In this document: positions 24,272-35,471 of the stretch, in pieces
How positions within the stretch are numbered: position 1 is the first letter of the stretch
Layout: each line of letters starts with the position of its first letter
Source of the DNA: Dillenia suffruticosa
Taxonomy: Eukaryota > Streptophyta > Magnoliopsida > Dilleniales > Dilleniaceae
DNA length: 64,000 bases
Assembly (NCBI GenBank): GCA_033439265.1
Contig: JAVTVX010000004.1
Location: 23,073,201 to 23,137,200 of the forward strand
Direction: 5' to 3'
Program-made: the position numbers and the translations under genes
The notes under the pieces: model-generated
Databases searched by the model: none
What the model saw: only the letters and a program-made list of their open reading frames with translations
Told to the model about the DNA's origin: nothing

Positions 24272-24359
24272 TAAACAATGACCCAAATGTTGAGTGAGGA
24301 TTGGCCGAGGGGAAGTCCATGATGTAGCTGAGCTAGTAAAGAAAAAGATACGAATTAAT

Positions 24360-24860
24360 AGATAGTTGATTTAATGAGAAGTTAAAAATTATATTAAATA
24401 AAATCTCATTTATAAACAAATAAAATTAATGAAAAATTAATTTTAAATATCGATAATAAAATAAAAATTCAATTATGCAAAACATGATTGCGGTTTGAGT
24501 AATGCTTTGATTAAAAGTACCTGCACACGTGTTCATTTGGGCCATGGTATCATGATTGATCCCTTTTGTTAAATTTCAAATAGGGTAAGACAAGTGGTAC
24601 AAAAATTTGTAGGCCAACATGTATGGGTCAATGCCAGCTCAATTTTGTCCCCCCTGCATCCAATGCTCCCTATTACCCCCGCTTTGAAGTGTTTTATGAG
24701 GACGAAGTCCTGTCATACCAAAGTACACCCAAATTAGCGATTCAAATTAAGTACAAACCTAAAAATCAAAAATGCCCCCAAGATATAAACTACAATGATT
24801 AAAAAGAAAAGAAACCAACTAGCATAGATCAATTAACTTTGGTCTCACATAGTAATTGAA
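24360..24860. repeat. Direct segmental duplication, unit 2
   Basis: Second copy of the block at 23703-24271, same orientation, with several small deletions. About 90 bp of unrelated sequence separates the two. Confidence 0.85.
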
Positions 24861-26444
24861 ATCGAAAATTTGTGTTCATCGTTTATTAATTTGAAATCGA
24901 GTTATTATCGATGAAAAGAATCAAGAAAGACTAGATAGACGAGAAAAATGACATTCCAATCAGAATTGTAATAACTATCAAAAGCCCCACTAGTTTATTA
25001 CTTCAATTTGAATTCAAAAACCCACCAAAGTAATAATAAAAAACAATCAAATCATGTAAGAAAATTTAATTTTACGTAAGGATTCAGATTTATCTGATTT
25101 TAGTATTAAAGATAAAAAACGAAGTATTACAATTTTACGTGTAGTATTCTACACGAACCAAATGATTCATCGATCAAATGAATCAAATCCAATTTAAGAA
25201 TTAATATTGAACCGTGGCATGAATCAAATTTAGAGTTCCTATTTAAAATAGGGTTATTTGATGATTGAATCGGGAGGGAAAGTATACTGGGATGGGAGCA
25301 AAGAGACAAGGGACACCCACACAAGATGACCGGTAAAGCAAGAGTTTTAAAACAAAGGGGGTGGCCAGTAAAAGGCCACAAGATGCGCCGCCTATCTTAA
25401 ATGTTACGAACTGGTCAGGGCACAAAGGACACATATACCATAACTCAAAAAGCCAAAAATGAATTGAGATCTGGCCACAAAAGACACATTTCCCTGTGCC
25501 CAAAAGAGAAAGGCAATTCTTTTCTATTCCCAGAGGCGGGCTTCTCCGCTCAATTCAAATCTCAAATTAAAGATAGGGTTTTGTTTTTTTATCAATGCCC
25601 TTAGCTTTTAGGCTGAGTGGTTGTCCGAAGGAGGGAGGGTAACCAAGAAGAGAAACACTCTCTTTTTGGTGGAAAAGAAAATAATTTTGTTAGAATGAGC
25701 CATACCCTTCAAGTCATTGTCAATACAAAGGGATCAATCTCTTCGAGGAGGGCAATGAAATGTATTAACGAGAGAAAAAAATTTATTAGTTTATATATTA
25801 GAATTTTTAAAAATATAATTAATTCAGCTATCTCGAATATCTATCAATAAGTACCTATAGCTAAGAGTAATAGATAAAGTTCTTTATATTTTTTTGGGTA
25901 ATTAAAATTTTCATATTTTCTCTGGTTGGATTTAGTTAAAAATGTTACGATTTTCGGACTTAAATGAACGAAAAAAGGGTTATCTGCTTTGAAAATCGAG
26001 AATTTTTATACTTTTAATCACAAATAAATAACACGGTGCCTATACATATGTGAATGTAGAAGTTTGTATTGCCATTATTTTTTTTAAATAAACTATCGAT
26101 ATCTGATAATTACGTTGAATTCGATTAAATCTGGTATGATTCTGATTAAATTTTTAAGAATAGAACTTTCATGACATTTATTTTTTTCATACAAAAGATT
26201 TAAACCTAAAATCTTACTTATAAGGTATTAGTGTCTAATTACTGAATCAACTAAATGTTGATATTTGTATCGTTATTATAGTTTATATTTTAAATTATTT
26301 AAATAATTTATTATTCACAAAAGGATTAAATGACTAAAAGACCTAAATTATTTGAAAGGTTGGGAAAGAGAAGGCCCGTCTCATATAGGATATTGAGAAA
26401 AAAAAATTATAATCTTAATTAAATCTAATTTTAACGTACCAATT
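24861..26444. other. Intergenic DNA upstream of the kinase gene
   Basis: Nothing coding was recognised. Short frames at 25127-25850 have no family features. The stretch ends in a minus-strand SINE (26088-26255) and a possible TATA box. Confidence 0.5.
26088..26255 (-). mobile_element. tRNA-derived SINE (family II), minus strand
   Basis: On the minus strand it starts with an A-box-like TAGTTGATTCAGTAATTAG, then a B-box-like TTAGGTTTAAATC, then the family body (TTTAATCAGAATCATACC, GATATCGATAGTTTATTT) and an A run. I could not fix a target duplication. Confidence 0.6.
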
Positions 26445-26452
26445 TATATAAA
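26445..26452 (+). promoter_or_regulatory. Possible TATA box of the kinase gene
   Basis: TATATAAA preceded by CCAAT, about 200 bp before a GA-rich leader. The position suits a gene with a spliced 5'UTR, but no transcript evidence is available. Confidence 0.3.
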
Positions 26453-26629
26453 CGTGGGGAGGTCGGTAGGATTGGCAATTTCGTAGTTTAGTCGAAAGCG
26501 AGGGGCTATTGTTTTGGTTAACCAAAACGCCGAAACGAAGTTAAAAATTAGGAAACTGAATATCGGGGTGGACTCTGAAGCGTGACTTTCATGTATGCAC
26601 ACTACCATCTTCAGACAGAGAGATTGAGA

Positions 26630-26637
26630 GGGAAAAT

Positions 26638-26699
<62 letters not shown>
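26630..26699. repeat. GA-rich tract in the probable kinase 5' leader
   Basis: Interrupted (GA)n. In plants such tracts are common in leaders and are bound by BPC-type factors. A good donor (TTTCAG|GTAAAT) follows at 26712/26713 and acceptors lie at 27245 and 27281, so this may be a non-coding first exon. Confidence 0.5.
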
Positions 26700-26701
<2 letters not shown>

Positions 26702-28090
26702 CATAATTTCAGGTAAATAAATATGTGTGTGTTATTATTACAAGCGGTGTTACAGTTTTGATTCCAACCCAAATCTTCATCCTCATCTCTCTCTCTCTCT
26801 CTCTGGTTTTTATTATAAACGTTTTTTTTTCCTGGATCCAAACATGAAGGGTCAATGCACACTCATGCATTTTGTTTCAAGTTATTCTTGAATGGTGAGA
26901 GGAAAGAAAAATGCTGATTGGTTTATATTAATCTCTTTCTTTCTCTTCTCTCTATCTCATTTTAATGATGTGTATGCTTGATTAATGGAAGATATTGTGT
27001 CGTTATATCTCTCTATCATCCATGATTTATCAGAAGACAAACCGTAACTTAATTTCAGTTTTTTCTCTCTAATCAGTTTTCAATTAAAATAAGCAAATGT
27101 AGTGCCTGAACATCATCTTTAGAATTGACCCATTTGATTTAACGAACAAATGCAGTGTTTGTATTTGAATGTTTTTCTCTCTAAGTTCTTTGGTTTGGGA
27201 ATTTGGAAGAATTTGAGAGAATGGTTGGGGTTTGTACGTTTGCAGAATATTTATCGATGATTTCTTGTTTCATGCTTTCAGGTTCTGATTATGGAGGCTA
27301 ATGGCCCTCAATTAGGGCAGTAATTGGGTCTTGATTAGGTCATTTCCCATCAAACAGTGTTCGATTCGTCTTGTCATTTCTCTGATTTTATCGTTTCTTT
27401 ATACCAATCTAGAGAGAGAGATTTTGAGTTGACCTGATTCGGGAGAAAACCGTTTGTTTTTTTAGGGTTCTGATTACTCACTGATGCCCAGGTGGGCTTC
27501 AACTCTTTTACTGTCGTTTTCTGCCAATAGGGTACATTCATTGAAACCGCTCATATACTCATTTCACTGTTCTCTCTGATCCTTTCTTCTTTCTCAGTCT
27601 TCAGAACAGGGGAAGCTTTTCCCTGGGTTGAATTTCTTTCTTTTTGATATCTTGATTTCTGAACCCAATAGGGTTTGTGTTTTGTGTTTCCTTAGGTCTT
27701 TATAGAGGGTTTTTATTTCTTTTTTCGCATTTATCACGCCATCCACTCCGTTTTAGATCGATAAGGAAACCCAGGAGATATTGTGAATCTTGTTCACTTG
27801 ATTGGGAAATTTTTGGAAAGTGAAATCAGGGTTATTATCTTCATCTTTTTGTGAGAGAGAGAGAGAGAGAAGATCGAAAGGTAGTTAAAAATGTCTTTTC
27901 CTTGAAGCCCTTTTACAATGGGTATGCCTGTCTTTTAAACCCAAGTTTAGTGGGGGCAGAGAGCAATAATGGTAGAGACATTTTCTCTGTCATCTAGGAT
28001 GATTTTTGTTTTGTCTTAAATTATGGGTTCGTGGGACTTGATCTGTTGAAGAGAAAATTTGGCGAGTGAGAAGGAGTTCATTTGTGGACA

Positions 28091-31000
28091 ATGAGTCTGC
28101 AGCAGAAGCCGGAGAAAGGGTCCGGTGGTGTGGCGGAGAAGGTGGTTGTTGCGGTGAAGGCTTCAAAGGAGATTCCTAGAACTGCTCTTGTGTGGGCTTT
28201 GACACATGTTGTTCAACCTGGAGACTGCATTACATTGCTTGTAGTTGTCCCTTCCCAAAGTTCCGGTAATAAAAATTGCTTCCTTATACGGTTTTTTTTT
28301 TCCCAGTCATTTTGGCTCTAGAATTTAGAATCAGATCTCCAGAAGGTCATTTGTTGTTTGAATTTCTTGTGAGGCCTAGACTATGGATTTCCTTTGTTCT
28401 GTGGTTTTGTATGGTTTTTACTAAACCTTTGTACTTTAAATTTCTTTATCTTCATTTAACTTTTGAGTGTAAACTGTGTTAAATCATTTGAAATGCCCTT
28501 TTTTGTATCTATTGATTTTGTGACCAGTCCTAACATTAATGAGAATTTGATTATTTGAAAGAATCCTTTAGGCTTTTGGCTACGATTTCCTTCAATTGTT
28601 TGATGGAATGCCTCCAGATGCACTTTGTCTCTTGCCGGTGGATGCAGACAAAATTTCCTCCGCTAGTGCCTTCCTAGTTTGGCTGAGGATATGTGCACTT
28701 GAACGCTTGACTGACCAACTAATCCTGCAGCTACCTTTATCATACTTGGATGCTTTGGCCAAGTCAGCTTTTCTGTTTGTAAGGCTCAGCTCCACATGGA
28801 GCAAACTTGGAGAACGTACAACTTGGTTACCTAGCCCGCAACCTGGGTTTCCCTGGGGCTTGGGTTTTGGTTTTACGGTCTTATAGAATTCTATCTATGT
28901 TTAATGGATAATCAATCACTTATCATGATTGCCATGCGGTCTCTTTAGCAGAATACTATGTATAATATAACTGGAAAGTTTAGTAATTAAGAATGAATTC
29001 TGGGTCATATTGGAGAAGAGACCTAATGGTCTCTCCCTTCCTCGCCAGGTATTTTCAGAGGATATGCCAATAAATGACCAGCTTCATTATTCAATTGCTC
29101 AGGTAGAAAATGGGGGTTTCCAAGATTTGCTGGAGACTGTGCCAGTGGCCACAGAAGGTCTTATTCAGCTTCAAGTTCAGAACATAAGTCCGATATTACG
29201 GATTCTTGCTCTCAAATGATACTTCAGCTTCATGATGTTTATGATCCAAACAAGGTTGTTGCCTCAGTCCAGTTGAGAGTGTTTTTTTATTGGATGAATG
29301 CCTATTGATGATGTTCTATATTAACCTGTTTCATTTCTTAGATAAATGTCAAAATCAAAATTGTTTCTGGATCCCCATGTGGAGCGGTTGCTGCGGAGGC
29401 AAAGAGGACTCAAGCAAATTGGGTGGTGTTGGACAAGTAATGTTCTTTAAATAACATATTCTTTTCACACCATGGAATTTGTGATTCATTTTATTGAAAA
29501 GTAATGTAGTCTTCTTTTCACAGACAGCTCAAACATGAGGAAAAGTGCTGCATGGAGGAGTTGCAGTGTAATATCGTGGTTATGAAACGCTCTCAGCCAA
29601 AAGTTCTACGACTAAACTTGGTCGGATCATCTAAGAGGGCATCTGAAGAACCTTGTGCACTGCCTTCAGAGCCACATGAAGCATCCAAGAAACATTTTAA
29701 AAACAAGAATGACCAATTGAATACCATTCGTGCTCCAGTAGTGACTCCAACAAGTAGTCCAGAGCTAGGAACTCCCTTTACAGCAACTGAAGCTGGAACT
29801 TCATCGGTATCAAGTTCAGATCCTGGAACCTCACCGTTTTTCATCTCTGAATTTAATGGGGAATTAAAGAAAGAGGAGACTCTTGTGATGAAAGCAAATA
29901 ATGGTGTTGAAGACTTGAGTTCAGACACTGAGAGTGAAAAGTTGGGCTCATCATCTAGAAGTTTAAGATTTCAGCCATGGATGGGAGAGATTTTACGTTC
30001 TTATCAACATTCTTCACAGTATGCTCAAGAAACATCGCAAAGGTTTAATGATAAAGCTCAAACTTCCACGGCTAGGGCCTTGCTCGAGAAATTCTCTAAA
30101 CTTGATCTAGAGGCTGGAATTGGAAGAATGAACTCCAGCAATGAGCATGACTACAGTGGAAATGTGAGGGAAGCAATTTCACTTTCTAGAAATGCACCAC
30201 CTGGGCCACCTCCTTTGTGTTCAATATGTCAACATAAGGCACCTGTATTTGGAAAACCTCCCAGGTGGTTCAGCTATGCTGAACTGGAGCTTGCGACTGG
30301 TGGATTTTCAAAAGCTAATTTCTTGGCAGAAGGAGGCTTCGGCTCTGTCCATAGAGGGGTCTTACCAGATGGTCTGGCAGTTGCTGTCAAACAGCACAAA
30401 CTGGCTAGTTCTCAAGGGGACCTTGAGTTCTGTTCGGAGGTGGAGGTATTAAGTTGTGCACAGCACCGAAATGTAGTAATGCTGATTGGGTTCTGTATTG
30501 AGGAGAGTAGAAGGCTGCTTGTCTATGAATACATCTGCAATGGATCCTTGGATTCCCATCTATATGGTATGTTTCATTCACAACTATTATGAAAATTCTA
30601 TTTTGGGAAGTTGCTTGATTAATATCATTGTAAATGTTGTACTCTCAAGTCTCGAACGACTTCCAAGTTTGGTAATTACTTTTGCTTCTGGACTTAAACA
30701 TGGCTTTATTCATATTGTGACTTTGAGCACTTTTAGGACGCCATAGAGATCCATTAGAATGGTCTGCTCGGCAAAAGATAGCTGTCGGGGCTGCTCGAGG
30801 TCTGCGATATCTTCACGAGGAATGCCGAGTAGGTTGCATTGTCCACCGAGATATGCGGCCAAACAATATACTCCTCACCCATGACTTTGAACCACTGGTA
30901 CTCTTTCTTGTCATCTTATACCTTCAAAGCTCCTATATTAAAGTTTACCTGCTCCGCTTATTGTTTTGGCCATCTATATATGTTACTGTCATCTTTGGTT

Positions 31001-33348
31001 ACTGTATATTCCAAGATGTTTTGTATATATAGGTTTTTCACATCACAGGATCTCTGTTAACATGCACAACTCATTCAAGGAAAAGGAAGAGTTTTACTAT
31101 AACTTGTGAAACTATAACAATGGCGATCTGTTTCAAGTTTTGACTAAGAACTCATTTTTCCTCCCAAAGAAGTACCTAATCCCTCTAGTTTTATTGGCCA
31201 GTTCAGGCCCGAAGGCTATGTTTTCATAGTGCAAGGGAATAAAAACCTTTTGCAGTCTCAGTTCTTTCTTGCTCTGTCATGTGTAGGTTTATAATGTAAT
31301 CATGATGATGTTTCACAATATATTTTCATGAAAAAGACTAGGCTTTTTTTCCTTATTTGTATTTATTAATATGTTAATTTATGCTGCAAAACTGCTGCTG
31401 CAATCAAGACAAACCTTGCAATTGTAGATTGGGGTTTCTGTCTGGAATTTGAGCATGTATTTGCTAAAAACTTTTCATAATTAGCTAAAATGTACATGAT
31501 TTAGACGTTATGTTGTACTCACATACACTAACTTTTGCTGTTTGTGGTCCTTCTCTATTATACCCCATATTGGTTGGTAGCCTCATCCTAGCATTACTAG
31601 ATATGCTACAGCTATCCAATAATAAGCTGGATGAGAGAATTAATCATACTTCGGTCATTCCAAGCTGATCTGGCATAACTTATATCTGCAATCAAGAGTA
31701 TGTTATTCAGAACTTGCTTGGTAATAGGTTGGAGATTTTGGCCTGGCAAGATGGCAGCCTGACGGAGACACAGGGGTAGAAACAAGAGTAATTGGTACAT
31801 TTGGGTATGTGTTCAATTATTTTTTTCTACTTGGGGGCATAAGCTTCATGGTCTTACTGGATGATGGATTAAGACTTTCTGTTTTAATTTAGGTATCTGG
31901 CTCCAGAATACGCTCAAAGTGGCCAAATTACAGAAAAGGCTGATGTGTATTCTTTTGGGGTTGTGTTGGTGGAACTTGTCACCGGAAGGAAAGCTGTTGA
32001 CCTTAATCGGCCAAAGGGTCAGCAATGTCTCACTGAATGGGTAAGATTTTTGGTATTCTCATTTTTGACATGCATCTGGATAGAGGAAGATGGCAGCATA
32101 TTGCTGGTATCCCAGGCTGTACCATGCTGGATAGATTCTTCTCATTTGTGCACCTTCTCTTGTTTTATCATCTAGGTTTTTCTTAAAAATGCTTTAAATT
32201 TGGGCAGGCACGGCCATTGCTAGAAGAGTTTTCCATTGATGAGTTGGTTGATCCAAGGCTGGGAAATTGTTATTCAGAGAATGAAGTATGTTGCATGTTG
32301 CATGCAGCATCCTTGTGCATACGACGTGATCCTCTAACAAGGCCTCGCATGTCACAGGCAAGTGAAAATGCATTTTGAAGCAAGTTTTGAAAAGTCATGA
32401 TGGTTTTAGGACTGTTGAGGGCTTTGGGGTTTTCTAATTGGTATTAGATAGACTTGTGGAGAATAGCATAAAACGTAAGTTGAAACTAGTTGAATAACAC
32501 CCCAGGGTTCTTACTCAGCTTCTGGTTATGCCTATTCATTTACACTGGAAGTTTTTGTAAACTTCCCATGAAACACCAAAATTGGGATATTTTTTGGTGA
32601 GTTTATTATATGAGGTCACTGGGCATGCCAGAAAATGTTTCAATTGGCAGGCTATTGAACTTAAGTTTCTGGGAGGACAAAATTTGCCGGCTATTCTCAA
32701 GCTGGTTGGAACACAATTAATGGGCTAGAAATCCTCTCAAGTTGGTTGCAACACAATAAGACCAGAAATCCTGCAGGACTAAGTTATAGATATGAGGGTA
32801 ACACTATTATTGTTTCCATCGAGATTTCATGAATCATGATACCCATTTCTAATTGTAGTCTAATTGTAGAAATTATTGTCCTTAAGATCGGTAGATTTGG
32901 GGTTGCCAATTTGTTTGAGGATGAGGTTGGAATCTGTTTATACTTGAATTTATTGCTTCTAGATATGATTGGCATTGATATGGTTTCAAGTTTAGTCACT
33001 TGTACATCAAGACATTCGACAATATACATAAGTTGCACTCTACCTTGTTATAATATTATTGTTTTGCATGGTTTTTGAGGTCCTGATCAGGGTTCCTATT
33101 TTTTTTTTTTTTAATTGGAGTAGGTTTTACGAATATTGGAGGGTGACATGGTCATGGACACAAATTACATGTCAACACCGGGATCCGGGTATGATGTGGG
33201 AAATCGAAGTGGCCGGATTTGGACAGAGCAGCAACATCAGAATTATGGTTCAGTCTTCAACGGTTCATCAGACTTGTCAAGTGGAAAGTTGTCGGCCTTC
33301 TGGGAAAGGGAAAAGGGCAGGAGAATTTCATCGGAGCACGACTTGTGA
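28091..33348 (+). CDS. Cytoplasmic protein kinase with N-terminal USP-like domain, 9 exons
   Basis: Exons: 28091-28265, 29103-29254, 29342-29436, 29524-30566, 30737-30897, 31728-31804, 31893-32040, 32208-32357, 33124-33348. These give 2226 nt, or 741 residues, in one frame. Residues about 14-160 form a universal-stress-protein-like fold ([30 protein letters not shown]). A Ser/Thr-rich linker follows (about 165-385), then a kinase domain from [13 protein letters not shown] (390) with Gly-rich GGFGSV (411-416), VAVK Lys 430, HRD Asp 527, DFG Asp 545 and APEYAQSG. The catalytic-loop Lys of HRDxKxxN is Arg (HRDMRPNN). There is no signal peptide or membrane segment, so it acts in the cytosol. It matches the plant group annotated as 'inactive protein kinase SELMODRAFT_444075-like'. 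Intron 8 has a GC donor (CAG|GCAAGT). An upstream in-frame TTG at 28082 is not used. Confidence 0.93.
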
Positions 33349-34151
33349 GGACCTCACTTGATCATTAATTCCACGAATGAATGGCCAAAATATGTTATTT
33401 GGCCCCTCTGGGTATTTTCTTGCTCATGTCCTATTTTTGTTCAAATATTCTGTAGATGGTCGCTTTTGTATAGAAGAGGGAAGGTGTGGGCATATAATAG
33501 TGTAGTAACAAATGGTAAGCCTTTTGTCAATCATTGGGTAAATTTTGAGTAAGCTGGGTAGGTGATTGCAAATCTCTTAAGTCTTGATATATTTATATTA
33601 ATATGCTTTGTTTTTAATTCAAGAAGCAAGTCTCAACGAGTGATTCGATTTTGGGCAAATTACAGCTCTAATCAAGTCAGGATTTGAGTAGTGCTAGTTT
33701 TGCTCAAAGGGGTCAGATGGTAGAATTGATGGAATTTTACAGTGTATAATTGCTATGGAAGCTGATTTTATTATGAGAATTGTTTACAATTAGAACGATC
33801 TGTGCAAAAGTTGTGATTTAAGAAAGAGTGGTTGACGATGATTCTCAAGGGTTTAATTTGGAATGAAATAAACATAATTGAAACATAATTGCATCAATTG
33901 ACAATTTATTTAGCGGAAAGGAATATTAAATTCTTTCATCAAATCTCATTTGAATCTTAAGAATGAGGATTACTTTAAAAGAGTTGTTTTCCTAAATAGT
34001 TTCATAAATATTCGAATAAGATTAATTAAAGCATGATTTTAAATACAGATGGTGGAAACAAAAGGAATCAACATGCAGGAGATAAGTCATTGTGCCCCTT
34101 AATCAAAATTATAATTGAACCAACAAGCATGGAGTTGGATTACGTTGGGAG

Positions 34152-34300
34152 ATCTTTACCTCTAAGAGGGATCTTAGTTGGGTTACTTGGATTAGTTGGG
34201 ATAAAGTTCTGGATGACGGTGGGTTACTTGGATTAGTTAGGATAAAGCTCCGGATACCGATGGTGGACCAAGTCTAAGGGCACCATAAAAAAAAGGAAAA
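34152..34300 (+). mobile_element. SINE family I 3' part with internal duplication
   Basis: Matches the 3' half of the SINEs at 1702 and 11503 (CTCTAAGAGGGATCTTAGT, GGATAAAGCTCCGGATACC). A stretch of 41-44 bp starting GGTTACTTGGATTAGTT is present twice in tandem (34181-34221, 34222-34265). It ends in an A-rich tract. Confidence 0.6.
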
Positions 34301-34769
34301 AGAAAAAGAAAAAAGAAAAAAAGAAAAAAACAACAACAATTAAACACAATTGGGCCCAACCATGAACAAATTGGGCTTGTCATTTATTTAACACGGACCC
34401 CCAATAAGCACAGAAAATAGAAATCCACAGCCATGACTGGGCCCGCACAATGAAGTCCAAGGTGTTACTAGCGAAGTACGGCCCTAGATGGTTCCAATAT
34501 GTACTTTAGTAGGACCGGATATTGTTAGAACCCTTAGGCTCAAGCCTAGACACCGCCAAGTGGGCCCAGGATGTCTTGGGCAGGACAGATGAGAAGTCCA
34601 CGGGCCCACAATCCCTGTTAGGCCCCAGCCGACCTAGTATGGAAGTAGGCCTATCACACAGTAAATAGGACACTCCATTCAAAACATCATCCACATGCTC
34701 ATGAGCATAGAGACTGCCGAAAAACTAAAAAACTAACATAATCGATTCGGTCCATCAAAGATCTATCTC

Positions 34770-34864
34770 CGTCCCCGAGGAAATAGTCCAGTGATTACAA
34801 TCCTCTTCCTTCAACCCACCCGGTGATTTCGGGTTCAAATATTGATATAATTAAAAAAAAAAAA
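34770..34864 (+). mobile_element. 95-bp tRNA-head retroposon (mini-SINE) with 9-bp target duplication
   Basis: A-box-like AATAGTCCAGTGATTAC and B-box-like CGGGTTCAAATATT are followed almost at once by a run of 12 A. Direct repeats ATCTATCTC (34761-34769 and 34865-34873) flank it. There is no SINE body: only the tRNA-like part plus tail was mobilised. Confidence 0.75.
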
Positions 34865-34969
34865 ATCTATCTCAACATGCAGACACCAAGCCTTACTCCT
34901 CTTATGGATAAATGCCTTGCAATGTTCATATACACCTGTAAGTACTAATAATTACATTGAAACAACCAA

Positions 34970-35102
34970 CGGATAGTCTAATAGGATGAAATTCTAAGGG
35001 CCTTAACCAAGTCTTGAGTTCGATACTTGAGAAGAGAGAATCACCCGCCTAAATAAGATTCCTACAAACGTTCGAATCGAATTAATAGGAACATGACCCC
35101 AA
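34970..35102 (+). mobile_element. tRNA-derived SINE-like sequence (family II)
   Basis: B-box-like TGAGTTCGATACTTG, then the family body (GAGAATCACCCGCCTAAATA, TTCGAATCGAATTAATAGG). Borders are approximate. Confidence 0.5.
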
Positions 35103-35471
35103 ATGCCCATGATGGGAACTAAAAAAATAAGAATGTCGAAACAATGGCATTGTAGCATTCGGCCAATCACAAAGCATGGGATCTCCATATTAGTTGTTTT
35201 TGACCAAGTGCAAGCAAAGCTTAACACAAGATATAAGAAGAAACGTGGAGCTAGCTCAACATCGTCAACATTAAGTGTCATAGGTTTAAGTTGTCCCTAC
35301 AGTCATCCTAAAAACAAACAATGCATGCAACTATAAGTATTCTACAAACCAATAAAACATACAACTACAATTCTAACCTAGTTCCCGGGCAAGTGCAAGG
35401 CTCAAGAGATTATGAGGAAAACCTATGTGAAAAACAGGGTGCTCTGCTCCTTTTCCTTCTTCCTAGCTTTG

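Larger units (their letters stand above)
33349..35471. other. Intergenic between convergent kinase and RRM genes
   Basis: Both flanking genes end here. An AATAAA at about 33867 could serve the kinase transcript. The rest holds SINE material (33905-34055, 34152-34300, 34770-34864, 34970-35102) and an A-rich run at 34287-34330. No further gene was recognised. Confidence 0.55.

Noticed and set aside
26444..26704. Minus-strand frame rich in Leu-Ser upstream of the kinase gene
   Set aside because: Translation of the GA-rich leader tract on the wrong strand.
28596..28886. 96-residue frame in kinase intron 1
   Set aside because: It lies between exons whose phases join perfectly and has no family match; ordinary intron.
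29593..29928. 111-residue minus-strand frame inside kinase exon 4
   Set aside because: Shadow of the Ser/Thr-rich linker coding sequence on the plus strand.
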